Part shown: piece by piece, positions 44,556 through 52,436 of the stretch
Numbering within the stretch: position 1 is the first letter of the stretch
Layout of the letters: the number at the start of each line of letters is the position of its first letter
Source: Ignavibacteriota bacterium
Lineage (GTDB): Bacteria; Bacteroidota; Ignavibacteria; Kapaibacteriales; UBA2268
Assembly: GCA_020437395.1 (NCBI GenBank)
Contig: JAGQWJ010000010.1
Location: 1 to 64,000, forward strand
Length of the DNA: 64,000 nt
Direction of reading: 5' to 3'
Notes under the pieces: generated by a model
What the model was told of the DNA's origin: nothing
The model's database searches: none
The model's input: the letters and a program-made list of their open reading frames with translations, nothing else
Translations under genes and position numbers: made by a program

Positions 44556-45350
44556 ATGATATATGAAACTTATATTCCTTCTTACCCCTTATCAGAAATA
44601 GTTGATTATTTCTGGTATGTAAATGGAGTAGTAAATCACAGTAGAGAAAAGATTCTACCAGCAGGAAATCAAGAGTTAATGATCAACCTTAGTGATTCAT
44701 TCAAAATGGAAGATTATTCTGGTGAATTTGATAAAGAATGTAGAAAGATGTGGTTTTCTTCTATTCTAACAAGACCAATAATTATACATACTTCAGTTAC
44801 AAATGTAATCGGTATCAGTTTCAAAAATACAGGAGCATATTCTCTATTTGGGTTTCCATTGACCGAATTCAATAATTACGTGACCGACCTTGAGAATGTA
44901 TGGAACAATAAAGTAACGGAAATCAGAGATAGACTATTAGAGCTTGAATCAATCCATTCTAAATTCAAACTCTTAGATAGACTATTGACTAATGAAATCA
45001 AAAATGAAGTAAGTCTGAACGGAAGTGTCGAGTTTGCAATTGGATTAATGGGTGAATACACTATTACTGAGATTTGCCAAAAAGTTGGGTTTACAAATAA
45101 GCATTTGAATTATTTATTTAAGAAACACATGGGAATATCACCAAATAAATACAGACGAATACGACAATTTCAAAAATCAATTAATATGATTGGATCAGAC
45201 ACAAATGTAGATTTACAAGAAATTGCATTTGAATCTGGTTACTTTGATCAATCTCATTTTATTCGTGATTTCAAAGAATTCACTGATTTTACACCAACAG
45301 AATATTTGAAGAAAAATAAAGGTTATGTTAATTTTATTCCAATAGAGTAA
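44556..45350 (+). CDS. AraC-family transcription regulator
   Basis: A 264-residue protein from the ATG at 44556; an in-frame TTG at 44544 would add four residues but is less likely. The N-terminal domain (YIPSYPLSEIVDYFWYVNG, ILPAGNQELMINLSD, GISFKNTGAYSLFGFP) is the DUF6597-like sensor common in Bacteroidota AraC regulators. The C-terminal double helix-turn-helix (~165-260) has ITEICQKVGFTNKHLNYLFKKHMGISP and LQEIAFESGYFDQSHFIRDFKEF. It is likely to act on the two small genes that follow on the same strand; the ligand is unknown. Confidence 0.9.
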   Translation: MIYETYIPSYPLSEIVDYFWYVNGVVNHSREKILPAGNQELMINLSDSFKMEDYSGEFDKECRKMWFSSILTRPIIIHTSVTNVIGISFKNTGAYSLFGFPLTEFNNYVTDLENVWNNKVTEIRDRLLELESIHSKFKLLDRLLTNEIKNEVSLNGSVEFAIGLMGEYTITEICQKVGFTNKHLNYLFKKHMGISPNKYRRIRQFQKSINMIGSDTNVDLQEIAFESGYFDQSHFIRDFKEFTDFTPTEYLKKNKGYVNFIPIE

Positions 45351-45432
45351 AATCAAGGTTAATTTTATACAATTATAAAAGTGAATATATTACTATTTTG
45401 CTTTTTTTTTAATCATTAACAAAGGTAAGATT

Positions 45433-45846
45433 ATGGATATGAGTACAGCATTTGCATCGCTAAATTGGATTGCTGTAATAATAGCGGCACTTTCAACATT
45501 TATGATTGGAGGAGCTTGGTACTCACCGCTTATGTTTAGTAAAAAGTGGATGAAAGAAGCAAAAATAAGCGAAGACGACCTTAAAGAAGGGCAAGCAAAA
45601 GTCTTTGGGTTATCATTTATCTTTTCATTCATCGCTGCTTTGGTACTTGCAATGTTTCTTGGGCCAGAAGCAGATATATTATTTGGATTAACTGCAGGAT
45701 TTATGATTGGATTTGCATGGGTACTATTATCAATGGGAACTACTTATTTATTCGAGAGAAAATCATTTACATTACTCGCGATAAACGGTGGATATCACGT
45801 AGTTTCATTTATGGTAATGGGTACAATAATTGGATTATTTAACTAA
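45433..45846 (+). CDS. DUF1761 membrane protein
   Basis: A 137-residue protein with four predicted membrane helices (about 11-30, 58-76, 82-102 and 112-134). The opening LNWIAVIIAALSTFMIGGAWYSPLMFSKKWM is diagnostic for DUF1761, an integral-membrane family of unknown function. The sequence AAAGG precedes the ATG. It lies 82 bases behind the AraC gene and 10 bases before the DUF4287/DUF5655 gene; in related bacteria members of these small families are often regulated by AraC-type proteins, so this may be a stress-related trio. Confidence 0.82.
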   Translation: MDMSTAFASLNWIAVIIAALSTFMIGGAWYSPLMFSKKWMKEAKISEDDLKEGQAKVFGLSFIFSFIAALVLAMFLGPEADILFGLTAGFMIGFAWVLLSMGTTYLFERKSFTLLAINGGYHVVSFMVMGTIIGLFN

Positions 45847-45856
45847 GAGGTATATT

Positions 45857-46405
45857 ATGACTCCAGAAGAAAAAATGATAGACAGTATAGAAAAGAACAC
45901 AGGAAAACCCATTACTCATTGGATAGAAGTAGTAAAGAAATCAGGAATCGAAAAACATAAAGAAATGATAAACTATCTAAAAGACGAGCATGGTTTTACT
46001 TATGGGTTTGCAAATCTGGTAGTACACAAGGCCAAAAACTCGGATGCTGGTTCGGTAGCAAAGAGTGAAGATTTGGTTGATTTACAGTATAAAGGAAAAG
46101 AGACTCTAAGACCTATATATGATAAGTTAATGAAGGAAATATCAAAATTTGGAGAAGTAGAGATATCTCCTAAAAAAGCGTATGTAAGTCTAAGAGGTAA
46201 GAAGCAATTCGCGCTTATCCAACCATCAACAAAAACTAGATTAGATGTAGGGATAAACTCAAAGGAATTAGAAATAACTGAGCGATTAGAAAAGTCAGGA
46301 AGTTTTAACTCCATGTGTTCACATAGAATTAGACTGACAGATGCAACAGAAGTAGATAATGAATTAATTGGATGGCTTAAAGCTGCTTATGAAGAGGCGA
46401 AGTGA
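45857..46405 (+). CDS. DUF4287/DUF5655-domain protein
   Basis: A 182-residue cytoplasmic protein. I use the ATG at 45857, preceded by AAGAGG, rather than an earlier in-frame TTG inside the DUF1761 gene. The N-terminal ~65 residues (IEKNTGKPITHWIEVVKKSG, YLKDEHGFTYGFANLVV) match DUF4287; the rest (VEISPKKAYVSLRGKKQFAL, QPSTKTRLDVGI, MCSHRIRLTDATEVD) matches the DUF5655 transport-associated domain. Function is not known; such proteins turn up near AraC regulators and small-molecule resistance genes. Its 3' end converges with the beta-barrel gene six bases away. Confidence 0.82.
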   Translation: MTPEEKMIDSIEKNTGKPITHWIEVVKKSGIEKHKEMINYLKDEHGFTYGFANLVVHKAKNSDAGSVAKSEDLVDLQYKGKETLRPIYDKLMKEISKFGEVEISPKKAYVSLRGKKQFALIQPSTKTRLDVGINSKELEITERLEKSGSFNSMCSHRIRLTDATEVDNELIGWLKAAYEEAK

Positions 46406-46411
46406 ATAAAG

Positions 46412-47248
46412 CTAGTCTTTAAATAGTGCTAGATTAATGCCAAGTTGCATACTCTGGTTGTAGTTGAGTTGTTTACTTACATCTTCGTCGTAGTTCAAAC
46501 CCAATTTGAATGAGAAAACACAGATGCCTAAAAATTTAGTTTGAAGTTCTATCTGCTGTTGGTAAGCCCATTTTTCTAGGTCTTCATACTTAGAAAATAC
46601 GACTACTTTGCTTTTTAAAACTGAGTTTTTATCATCTAATTTGACATTAAATTCATTAGATACAGTTAGACCTATTTCAGATTTATAATTTTCTATAACA
46701 TCTCTTGTTTTCTTGTCATCAGCTAGTAATGGATAATTTTCGCTTCTAATTTGTCTCAATGTAGTAGCTAAGTTAAACACTGTAGAGTTGATACTATCAA
46801 GTAGAACTTTGAATGTGAAACCAGAAGATTGAATACTGGTTATAGGATCCCAAAACTTAGCGGTAGCTACTCTTCTTTCTCCATGATATTTGAACATATC
46901 TGTTATTTGAGTTTGCCCTGAAGCCGAGACATAAGGGTCTAATATCCAGCCGAAAGGATAAATTAGTTTACCTTCCAAATATATATTATTCTTAGTTGGA
47001 AAGTAGATTTCCAAATCATCAGAACGGTCATAATATAAACTATATTCAGAATCATTTGTTAACTTGAAAACAAAAGTAGAATCAATAAAAAACTCTTCAT
47101 CTATGTCAAAATCAAATCCAAACTCAACATTAGTTTTCTCACCAGTTCTCCAATCCCTAAGTTGAGATTGAGATATGAATGTTGAGAAGTCGGAGCTAAC
47201 AAGAATGATAGGTAAGAAGATTATTAATATGCTTAATCTAATTTTCAA
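46412..47248 (-). CDS. Probable outer-membrane beta-barrel protein
   Basis: A 278-residue protein with a signal peptide (MKIRLSILIIFLPIILVSS). The mature part begins STFISQSQLRDWRTGEKTNVEFGFDFD and continues as alternating polar/hydrophobic strands with aromatic girdles (YSLYYDRSDDLEIYF, GICVFSFKLGLNYDED) ending NYNQSMQLGINLALF, with a terminal aromatic as expected for a barrel. The SQxxxWxxGxxxN opening recalls DUF3078-type barrels, but I am not sure of the family. It starts two bases after the thioredoxin-like gene, so it is translated with it and is the third member of the Cys-rich cassette. Confidence 0.7.
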   Translation of the reverse strand: MKIRLSILIIFLPIILVSSDFSTFISQSQLRDWRTGEKTNVEFGFDFDIDEEFFIDSTFVFKLTNDSEYSLYYDRSDDLEIYFPTKNNIYLEGKLIYPFGWILDPYVSASGQTQITDMFKYHGERRVATAKFWDPITSIQSSGFTFKVLLDSINSTVFNLATTLRQIRSENYPLLADDKKTRDVIENYKSEIGLTVSNEFNVKLDDKNSVLKSKVVVFSKYEDLEKWAYQQQIELQTKFLGICVFSFKLGLNYDEDVSKQLNYNQSMQLGINLALFKD

Positions 47249-47250
47249 TT

Positions 47251-48393
47251 CTACTCTTTATAATTTTGCAGATATTCAGAAAGAATAATATTAATTTGTT
47301 CAGAGTTATCTTTTTTATCGAAATAATAAATCTGTGGTACAGCTAAAACACCCAATTTCTCATTCTCAATTGAGGTAATTCCACCTTTTAAAAAATAAAG
47401 TTTATATTTCAGCCTCGTTTTTTCAAGTATATGTTTGATTTTCATTTGTCCAACATTATTTATTTCCATTGCTATAATATATAAATCTATACCATGAAAA
47501 TCAATGCTCTGTTCAGAAATCTTTTTTAAATCTTCCATACAAAAGCCACACCAGCTAGCTGTAAAATAGAAAATATTTGCTTTTGTTGTATCTACTTCAA
47601 TTTTCATAATTTTAATAAAATCAGTTAGTCTATTATAAAAATCTAAATTATTATAAATATACATCATAATATTTTCATTTAATACTTCTTCAAAAAGAAG
47701 TGGTTCCTCAAATTCTAACTTATTGAATAGTTCTTTAACTTTTAATTCTGATGACTTAGAGCTTTTAACTAATAAAAACCCTATTATTGAACAGACAATG
47801 TATTTTCTAACTTTAATAGAAATAGTTGAATCTAATAGCATTTCCGAATTTAATATACTTTTCATATTTTGAGAAGCAAAAATTGATATTTTTTTTGGTG
47901 ATAAGAATTCACCCTTTTCACGGAGACTAAATACTGTATCATTAAAATTTAAAGCAGCAAGTAAATCAATATCAAATTCTTCTTCCAAATATTTTTCATC
48001 ACTTAAATAAATTATACTATCGACTTTAGACAACGGATACAACAAGGTTCCATTCTCAATACTAATTGAGTCTTCTTTATATATCACTATTTTTTTTGTG
48101 AACTCGCCTACTAATACATCTTTGAATATATAACCATCTTCAGATCTTAATCTTAACCAAGTATTACTAATTGTTGAATCTATGGAAAAAGGCTTTATTG
48201 TTAATACTAGTTCTCCATTTTTATTAAAAGCAACTGGATTCGAATAAAGTGAAAATGATTTATCAACTTTATTTTCAATAATTATTGTAGATGATATTAC
48301 AGGTTGAAAATAAAAAAAAGCCAACAGAGTTAAGACAAGAATCTTAACTCTGTTGCTATAATTAAATATCAATTTATTAATAACCAAATCCAC
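47251..48393 (-). CDS. Secreted thioredoxin-like protein
   Basis: A ~380-residue protein. The hydrophobic stretch VKILVLTLLAFFYFQPVIS is a signal peptide. The first ~260 residues are unrecognised (possibly a TlpA-type N-terminal domain); the C-terminal ~120 residues are a thioredoxin fold with FTASWCGFCMEDLKKI (CxxC pair) and the cis-proline loop VLAVPQIYYF. It should act in the periplasm on disulfides or as a tethered reductase. The start is uncertain: GTG at 48393 overlaps the Cys-rich gene by 17 bases, and TTG codons follow; no ATG precedes the signal peptide. The DNA for the signal peptide also forms a terminator hairpin (48312-48355). Confidence 0.75.
   Translation of the reverse strand: MDLVINKLIFNYSNRVKILVLTLLAFFYFQPVISSTIIIENKVDKSFSLYSNPVAFNKNGELVLTIKPFSIDSTISNTWLRLRSEDGYIFKDVLVGEFTKKIVIYKEDSISIENGTLLYPLSKVDSIIYLSDEKYLEEEFDIDLLAALNFNDTVFSLREKGEFLSPKKISIFASQNMKSILNSEMLLDSTISIKVRKYIVCSIIGFLLVKSSKSSELKVKELFNKLEFEEPLLFEEVLNENIMMYIYNNLDFYNRLTDFIKIMKIEVDTTKANIFYFTASWCGFCMEDLKKISEQSIDFHGIDLYIIAMEINNVGQMKIKHILEKTRLKYKLYFLKGGITSIENEKLGVLAVPQIYYFDKKDNSEQINIILSEYLQNYKE
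48312..48355 (-). terminator. Intrinsic terminator inside the signal-peptide codons of the thioredoxin-like gene
   Basis: On the minus strand CAACAGAGTTAAGA (48355-48342) pairs perfectly with TCTTAACTCTGTTG (48335-48322) around TTCTTG, and after GC there are eight T (48319-48312). This is a textbook rho-independent terminator, yet the same bases encode NRVKILVLTLLAFFYF. It lies 22 bases beyond the stop of the Cys-rich gene and would let only part of the transcripts reach the thioredoxin-like and barrel genes. Confidence 0.8.
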
Positions 48394-48841
48394 CTAATTC
48401 TCCTGCTACTGCGAGCGATTCAGAGCTATATACACAAGATCCAGAACAACTACTACAACCGGAACTTGATAAATTACAACCACCTGGACAATCATAACTT
48501 ACACAAGATCGTAATGTCGTATTATCCCCAGATGAATTAATAGTTCCGTTACCGCTACTTACAGATAACTTCACACCTGTTGATATGTGGCCTCCACCAG
48601 GTACTGAACCTGAACCTAATAAAAACCATTCAGATCCCAATAGTTCAATTGAAACTGATGTTATTATAGTTCCATCATTAAATTCTGCATTAAATGCATC
48701 TTTTAAATCATCCACATCTACTATTATTGTTCCAGTCGAACCACTTGAGGGAATTGAGCCGATTATTACTGGAATCTGCGAATACAACATTGTTGAGCAA
48801 AAGAACACTAACATTATTATTATTTTATTAAGAATTTTCAT
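48377..48841 (-). CDS. Small secreted cysteine-rich protein
   Basis: A 154-residue protein from the ATG at 48841, preceded at good distance by AAGGTG (a GTG in that site would be the earlier, less likely start). Signal peptide MKILNKIIIMLVFFCSTMLYS. The middle is Gly/Ser-rich (SSGSTGTIIVDVDD, SGSVPGGGHISTG). The C-terminus packs six Cys into 25 residues with spacing C-x4-C-x3-C-x6-C-x2-C-x3-C and ends ELGGFGY. I do not recognise the family. Six Cys suggest three disulfides or a metal site; the following thioredoxin-like gene may serve it. It has a structured leader upstream and a terminator downstream, which points to separate, high expression. Confidence 0.75.
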   Translation of the reverse strand: MKILNKIIIMLVFFCSTMLYSQIPVIIGSIPSSGSTGTIIVDVDDLKDAFNAEFNDGTIITSVSIELLGSEWFLLGSGSVPGGGHISTGVKLSVSSGNGTINSSGDNTTLRSCVSYDCPGGCNLSSSGCSSCSGSCVYSSESLAVAGELGGFGY

Positions 48842-48884
48842 CTTAATCACCTTTTATTTAAGTTTGTAAATTGTATGTTATACA

Positions 48885-48950
48885 ACCGGGTCTCTTAACA
48901 AATGGGATTCACTTTTATGTAAGAGTCTAAAGTGGATTCCATCACCCGGT
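48885..48950 (-). promoter_or_regulatory. Long structured leader upstream of the Cys-rich gene
   Basis: Two nested inverted repeats: ACCGGGT (48885-48891) with ACCCGGT (48944-48950), and TGGGATTCACTTT (48903-48915) with AAAGTGGATTCCA (48929-48941), the latter paired over all 13 positions if two G-U pairs are allowed. CTCTTA (48892-48897) and TAAGAG (48920-48925) could pair instead, excluding the 13-base helix. The element lies 44 bases upstream of the start codon on the minus strand. A transcript hairpin with two alternative folds could be a switch; a large operator is another reading. Confidence 0.55.
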
Positions 48951-49349
48951 CATAGTTTTTCTATATCCATTACAGTGCCATAAGCTATAATATATTGACA
49001 CTTATAGCAATATAAAAATTAAGTAAAAAAAAAAACAGAGACTTACAAGTTAATTTATTTTTCTTCATTTTTCTCGCACCAAATTCTTTGATTAAATTAA
49101 ATCAAAACGAAATAATAAGTGGATAATATCACTCACATTTTATTAAAGAAAATTTAATTTTCACTATTTTAAACAAATCTAAATAATTATATTAACTTTT
49201 CATATTACTTTTTTCTACGCGATTCAAATTATTGACCCCAAAAATCGTTGCTTCAATCTATAGAGTGTCATATTTAACTAAAATATTTAGGAATTTTGGC
49301 TATCTATAATTAAATTGAAATCTACACAAACAATAAAAATGCTAATAAT
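48951..49349. other. AT-rich gene-free stretch between the Cys-rich cassette and accD
   Basis: About 400 bases, very rich in A/T, between two divergent units. It should hold the promoters of accD and of the Cys-rich cassette, but I see no exact TTG-N20-TAnnTTTG match for either; AATTTTGG at 49294-49301 is a weak -7 candidate for accD. A loose inverted pair GCTATAA ... TTATAGC lies at about 48983-49008. I see no protein-coding gene or known RNA. Confidence 0.5.
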
Positions 49350-50186
49350 ATGGCTTGGTTTAAAAGATCAGAAAAAAATATAAAAAATGATGGCCACAGG
49401 AATATGCCTGATGGTTTGTGGACAAAAGCTCCGAATGGAAATGTAATCTACAAAAAAGAATTAGAAGAAAACCTATACACCGACCCTTCAAGTGATCACC
49501 ACTTCCGTATCAGTGTAAAAGAATATGTAGGTATTATCTTTGACGAAGGAACATTCAAAGAAACTCATAAGAAAGTTCGCTCAGCTGATCCACTTGAGTT
49601 TGAAGATACAAAAGCTTACAAAGACAGATTAAAAGTAGCTTACGAAAAATCAGACAGCTCAGATGCATTAACAACTGGCTATGGCAAGATAAATGGAAAG
49701 AAAGCCTCTTTTGCTTGTATGAACTTCGATTTCATTGGTGGGAGTATGGGTTCCGTAGTAGGCGAGAAATTTGTCCGTGCTACTCAATATGCAATTAAGA
49801 ACAAATGTCCATTAATCGTAATCTCCGCTTCTGGCGGTGCGAGAATGCAAGAAGCAGTAATCTCTTTGATGCAAATGGCAAAAACGAGTGTTGCCTTAGC
49901 TCAGTTAGATGATGCAGGTTTACCATTTATTTCTATATTGTCAGACCCAACTACTGGTGGTGTGAGTGCTAGTTTTGCCATGCTGGGAGATGTTATAATA
50001 GCTGAGCCAGGTGCATTGATCGGATTCGCTGGTCCAAGAGTAATCGAACAAACTATTAAACGTAAGCTACCAGAAGGATTCCAAACTTCTGAGTTTTTGC
50101 TCGAACATGGATTCGTAGATATGATAGTTCACAGAAAGCAGTTGAAAGAAGAGCTAACAAAAATCATTGATTGGTTTGGTTTCTAA
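49350..50186 (+). CDS. accD: Acetyl-CoA carboxylase carboxyltransferase subunit beta, zinc ribbon lost
   Basis: A 278-residue protein that transfers carboxyl from biotin to acetyl-CoA in fatty-acid synthesis, acting with AccA. The crotonase-fold core is intact: FIGGSMGSVVGEKF, ISASGGARMQEAV, DPTTGGVSASFAMLGD and FAGPRVIEQTI. The N-terminal Cys4 zinc ribbon, usually KCPxCG ... xCPxCxHHFRIS, is still recognisable by its flanks but reads KAPNGNVIY and TDPSSDHHFRIS: all four Cys are gone and one position is deleted. The length is normal otherwise. The 3' end overlaps the next gene by 20 bases. The accA partner is not in the window. Confidence 0.95.
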   Translation: MAWFKRSEKNIKNDGHRNMPDGLWTKAPNGNVIYKKELEENLYTDPSSDHHFRISVKEYVGIIFDEGTFKETHKKVRSADPLEFEDTKAYKDRLKVAYEKSDSSDALTTGYGKINGKKASFACMNFDFIGGSMGSVVGEKFVRATQYAIKNKCPLIVISASGGARMQEAVISLMQMAKTSVALAQLDDAGLPFISILSDPTTGGVSASFAMLGDVIIAEPGALIGFAGPRVIEQTIKRKLPEGFQTSEFLLEHGFVDMIVHRKQLKEELTKIIDWFGF

Positions 50187-50958
50187 TTTCAACATATTAG
50201 CTTCCCTTATTTTATTATTTGTTATACCCAATAGTGTTTTATCCAAGCAATACCACCTTAGAGAAATGGCTTTTGTCACACTCGGTGGAGTATTTGGTGC
50301 TAGCTCCACAAACTTTCAAAAAGATTATCAAAATATAATTGGCGGAAATTCTTTAGATTTTCGTGATTCTCCTGCTCTTGGTGGTGGGTTGAAATTCTGG
50401 TTAGAAGATAATTATCGTTTATCAATAGCTGCGGAGTATTTTGACTCAAAATCATCTGATTCTTATACTGAGTTCGATTCACTATCAATTGGCACAATAT
50501 CTAGGGATGTAAGTAATCGGTTCCATATAACTTCTATCCCATTAGTATTATCGATAGATTATATTCCTATAGAACAACAATTTAAAACTTATGTTTCTTT
50601 TGGAGCAGGAATCTTAGTATCTAAGGTTTTATGGGAAGAAAATATAAGTAGCAATAGGTCATCCGACATTAGATTTGGTGGGATTCACTATGACGCGACC
50701 GACTTATTCCCCCTGCTACGTGGGTCTATGGGTGTAGAGTTGGATTTTGATCAATCAGTAACGGGAAATATTATAGGAAATCTAACAATTGAACTACGCT
50801 ATACGTATATGTTCAGAAAAGTAGATATGTATCATAATATTAAAAATCAATTGGGAGATAAATCGTCTCTTTTAGAGAATTCAGTTGAGATAATACCGGG
50901 TTATTTGTCATTGAATCTACAATTTGGAATAGAATATTTCCAAACAATTGGTAAATAA
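50167..50958 (+). CDS. Outer-membrane beta-barrel protein
   Basis: About 263 residues with a signal peptide (FNILASLILLFVIPNSVLS). The mature part shows barrel strands, e.g. MAFVTLGGVFGASS, GGGLKFWLEDNYRLSIAAEYF, TYVSFGAGILVSKVL and LTIELRYTYMF, ending in SLNLQFGIEYF with a near-terminal aromatic residue. Family unclear (general PorT/outer-membrane beta-barrel type). No ATG is available before the signal peptide; TTG at 50167 or 50176, inside the end of accD, is the probable start, which implies translational coupling to accD. Confidence 0.75.
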   Translation: MIGLVSNFNILASLILLFVIPNSVLSKQYHLREMAFVTLGGVFGASSTNFQKDYQNIIGGNSLDFRDSPALGGGLKFWLEDNYRLSIAAEYFDSKSSDSYTEFDSLSIGTISRDVSNRFHITSIPLVLSIDYIPIEQQFKTYVSFGAGILVSKVLWEENISSNRSSDIRFGGIHYDATDLFPLLRGSMGVELDFDQSVTGNIIGNLTIELRYTYMFRKVDMYHNIKNQLGDKSSLLENSVEIIPGYLSLNLQFGIEYFQTIGK

Positions 50959-51027
50959 CATTTTTTTTTATTAGATTGTTATAAATAACGTTCATTCAAA
51001 ATATATATAAATGCTAGGGAGGCAAAG

Positions 51028-51363
51028 ATGACTACAGAAGTAACTTTCAGACACTTTGATGCTAAAAAACATCCAACATTACACGATATGGCATTGGAGG
51101 CAGCGGAAGGGTTCACTCAGTTTAATAGCTCAATATTGAGTACTCATGTTGAATTTATTAATGAACCAGAAGAAAAAGTAGTGGAATTTAGAGTTAATGC
51201 GAATGGAAAAATACTAGTCTCTAGTGATAGAACAGACGATTTTAAGAAAAGTCTTGCTAGTGCAGAAGATAAACTAATCAGACAATTAAGAAAATTGAAA
51301 ACTAGAACTAATAATCACGATCACGAGAGATTTGAACCAGAGACAGACAAACCAGAATATTAA
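51028..51363 (+). CDS. hpf: Ribosome hibernation-promoting factor family protein
   Basis: A 111-residue protein of the HPF/RaiA (sigma-54 modulation) family. The pattern TEVTFRHFDAKKHPTLHDMALEAAEGF, then VEFRVNANGKILVSS, DDFKKSLASAEDKLIRQLRKLK matches the beta-alpha-beta-alpha ribosome-binding domain; the long-form C-terminal dimerisation domain is absent, so it is a short HPF. It binds the decoding region of idle ribosomes in slow growth. A good ribosome site, AGGGAGG, lies at 51016-51022. In many bacteria hpf stands beside PTS/HPr kinase-like genes, and hprK follows here. Confidence 0.88.
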   Translation: MTTEVTFRHFDAKKHPTLHDMALEAAEGFTQFNSSILSTHVEFINEPEEKVVEFRVNANGKILVSSDRTDDFKKSLASAEDKLIRQLRKLKTRTNNHDHERFEPETDKPEY

Positions 51364-51372
51364 TAAGATTGG

Positions 51373-51404
51373 AAGGACATATAAACGACGATATGTCCTT
51401 TTTT
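51373..51404 (+). terminator. Intrinsic terminator between hpf and hprK
   Basis: AAGGACATAT (51373-51382) pairs perfectly with ATATGTCCTT (51391-51400) around an eight-base loop and is followed by further T. It ends only four bases before the hprK ATG, so it acts as hpf terminator or as attenuator, and it blocks any ribosome site for hprK. Confidence 0.85.
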
Positions 51405-51408
51405 ATTT

Positions 51409-52419
51409 ATGTACAACAATTTAAAAGTAATAAGAAAAAAAGAAGTTCAAGTAGAAACACTGTTGAGTTCCCCACTTAATTTGCAGGTGAAAACTGGCGA
51501 CTCAGGTTTGGGAAACTTAATAACAGAATCGAACTTGCACAGACCACAACTTGCGTTGGCTGGTTTTACGGAACTGTTCACTTATAACAATGTTCAAGTA
51601 GTAGGCAATACGGAGGTTTATTATCTACGTAGTTTAGATTTAGAACGAAGAAAAAAAGCATTTGAAAATATAGTCAAATTCGATGTACCGTGTATTGTCA
51701 TTACTAATGGTAATCAGTTGCACGATGAATTAATTGAAATCGCTAAAGATAACAATACTGCATTGTTATCGACTGACAAAGATACAACGACTGCAATTTC
51801 GATACTTTCTGTGTTTTTGAATGACCAATTTTCACCCCATGTTACTATTCATGGTTCTTTTATGGATGTATATGGTGTTGGGATTTTGTTCACAGGCGGA
51901 AGCGGAATAGGAAAAAGTGAGATCGCTTTAGATTTGGTGGAAAGAGGGCACCGATTAGTAGCCGATGACATAGTAATACTAAACAATAACAGTGGCACAG
52001 CACTAATGGGCACAGGAACAAACTTAGTCCAGCACTTTATGGAAATAAGGGGATTAGGGATAATAGATGTTAGACGAATGTTCGGAATTCGTTCTATAAG
52101 GTTCCAAAAAAGATTAGAGATAATTGTTGAGTTAGAAGTTTGGGATAGTAATGGTGATTACACTAGAACAGGTTTAGAAGAAAACTCGACCAAGATTATG
52201 GGTGTTGATATTACAACTGTCAAATTGCCAATTTTCCCAGGTAAAAATATTACAGTAATTGCAGAAGTAATAGCACTCAATTACTTATTAAAGACTTATG
52301 GCTATAATGCTTCTGAAGTATTTACTCAGAAATTGAACGAAACTATAATGAAAAAAACAAAGAATAAAAATTTCACAGATGAAAGAATAATTAATTATTT
52401 TCAAGGCGATTTAGAATAA
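51409..52419 (+). CDS. hprK: HPr kinase/phosphorylase
   Basis: A 336-residue enzyme that phosphorylates or dephosphorylates a regulatory Ser of HPr. The N-terminal domain has GLGNLITESNLHRPQLALAGF; the catalytic domain has the P-loop GGSGIGKSEIALDL (near 163-172), LVADDIV and the signature HFMEIRGLGIIDVRRMFG. The full PTS is often missing in this group of bacteria, where HPr/HprK has a regulatory role. The ATG at 51409 is the only sensible start, but it follows the hpf terminator by four bases with no room for a ribosome site, so initiation may be leaderless or coupled to hairpin read-through. Confidence 0.93.
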   Translation: MYNNLKVIRKKEVQVETLLSSPLNLQVKTGDSGLGNLITESNLHRPQLALAGFTELFTYNNVQVVGNTEVYYLRSLDLERRKKAFENIVKFDVPCIVITNGNQLHDELIEIAKDNNTALLSTDKDTTTAISILSVFLNDQFSPHVTIHGSFMDVYGVGILFTGGSGIGKSEIALDLVERGHRLVADDIVILNNNSGTALMGTGTNLVQHFMEIRGLGIIDVRRMFGIRSIRFQKRLEIIVELEVWDSNGDYTRTGLEENSTKIMGVDITTVKLPIFPGKNITVIAEVIALNYLLKTYGYNASEVFTQKLNETIMKKTKNKNFTDERIINYFQGDLE

Positions 52420-52436
52420 TAAAAAATTAAAACATT

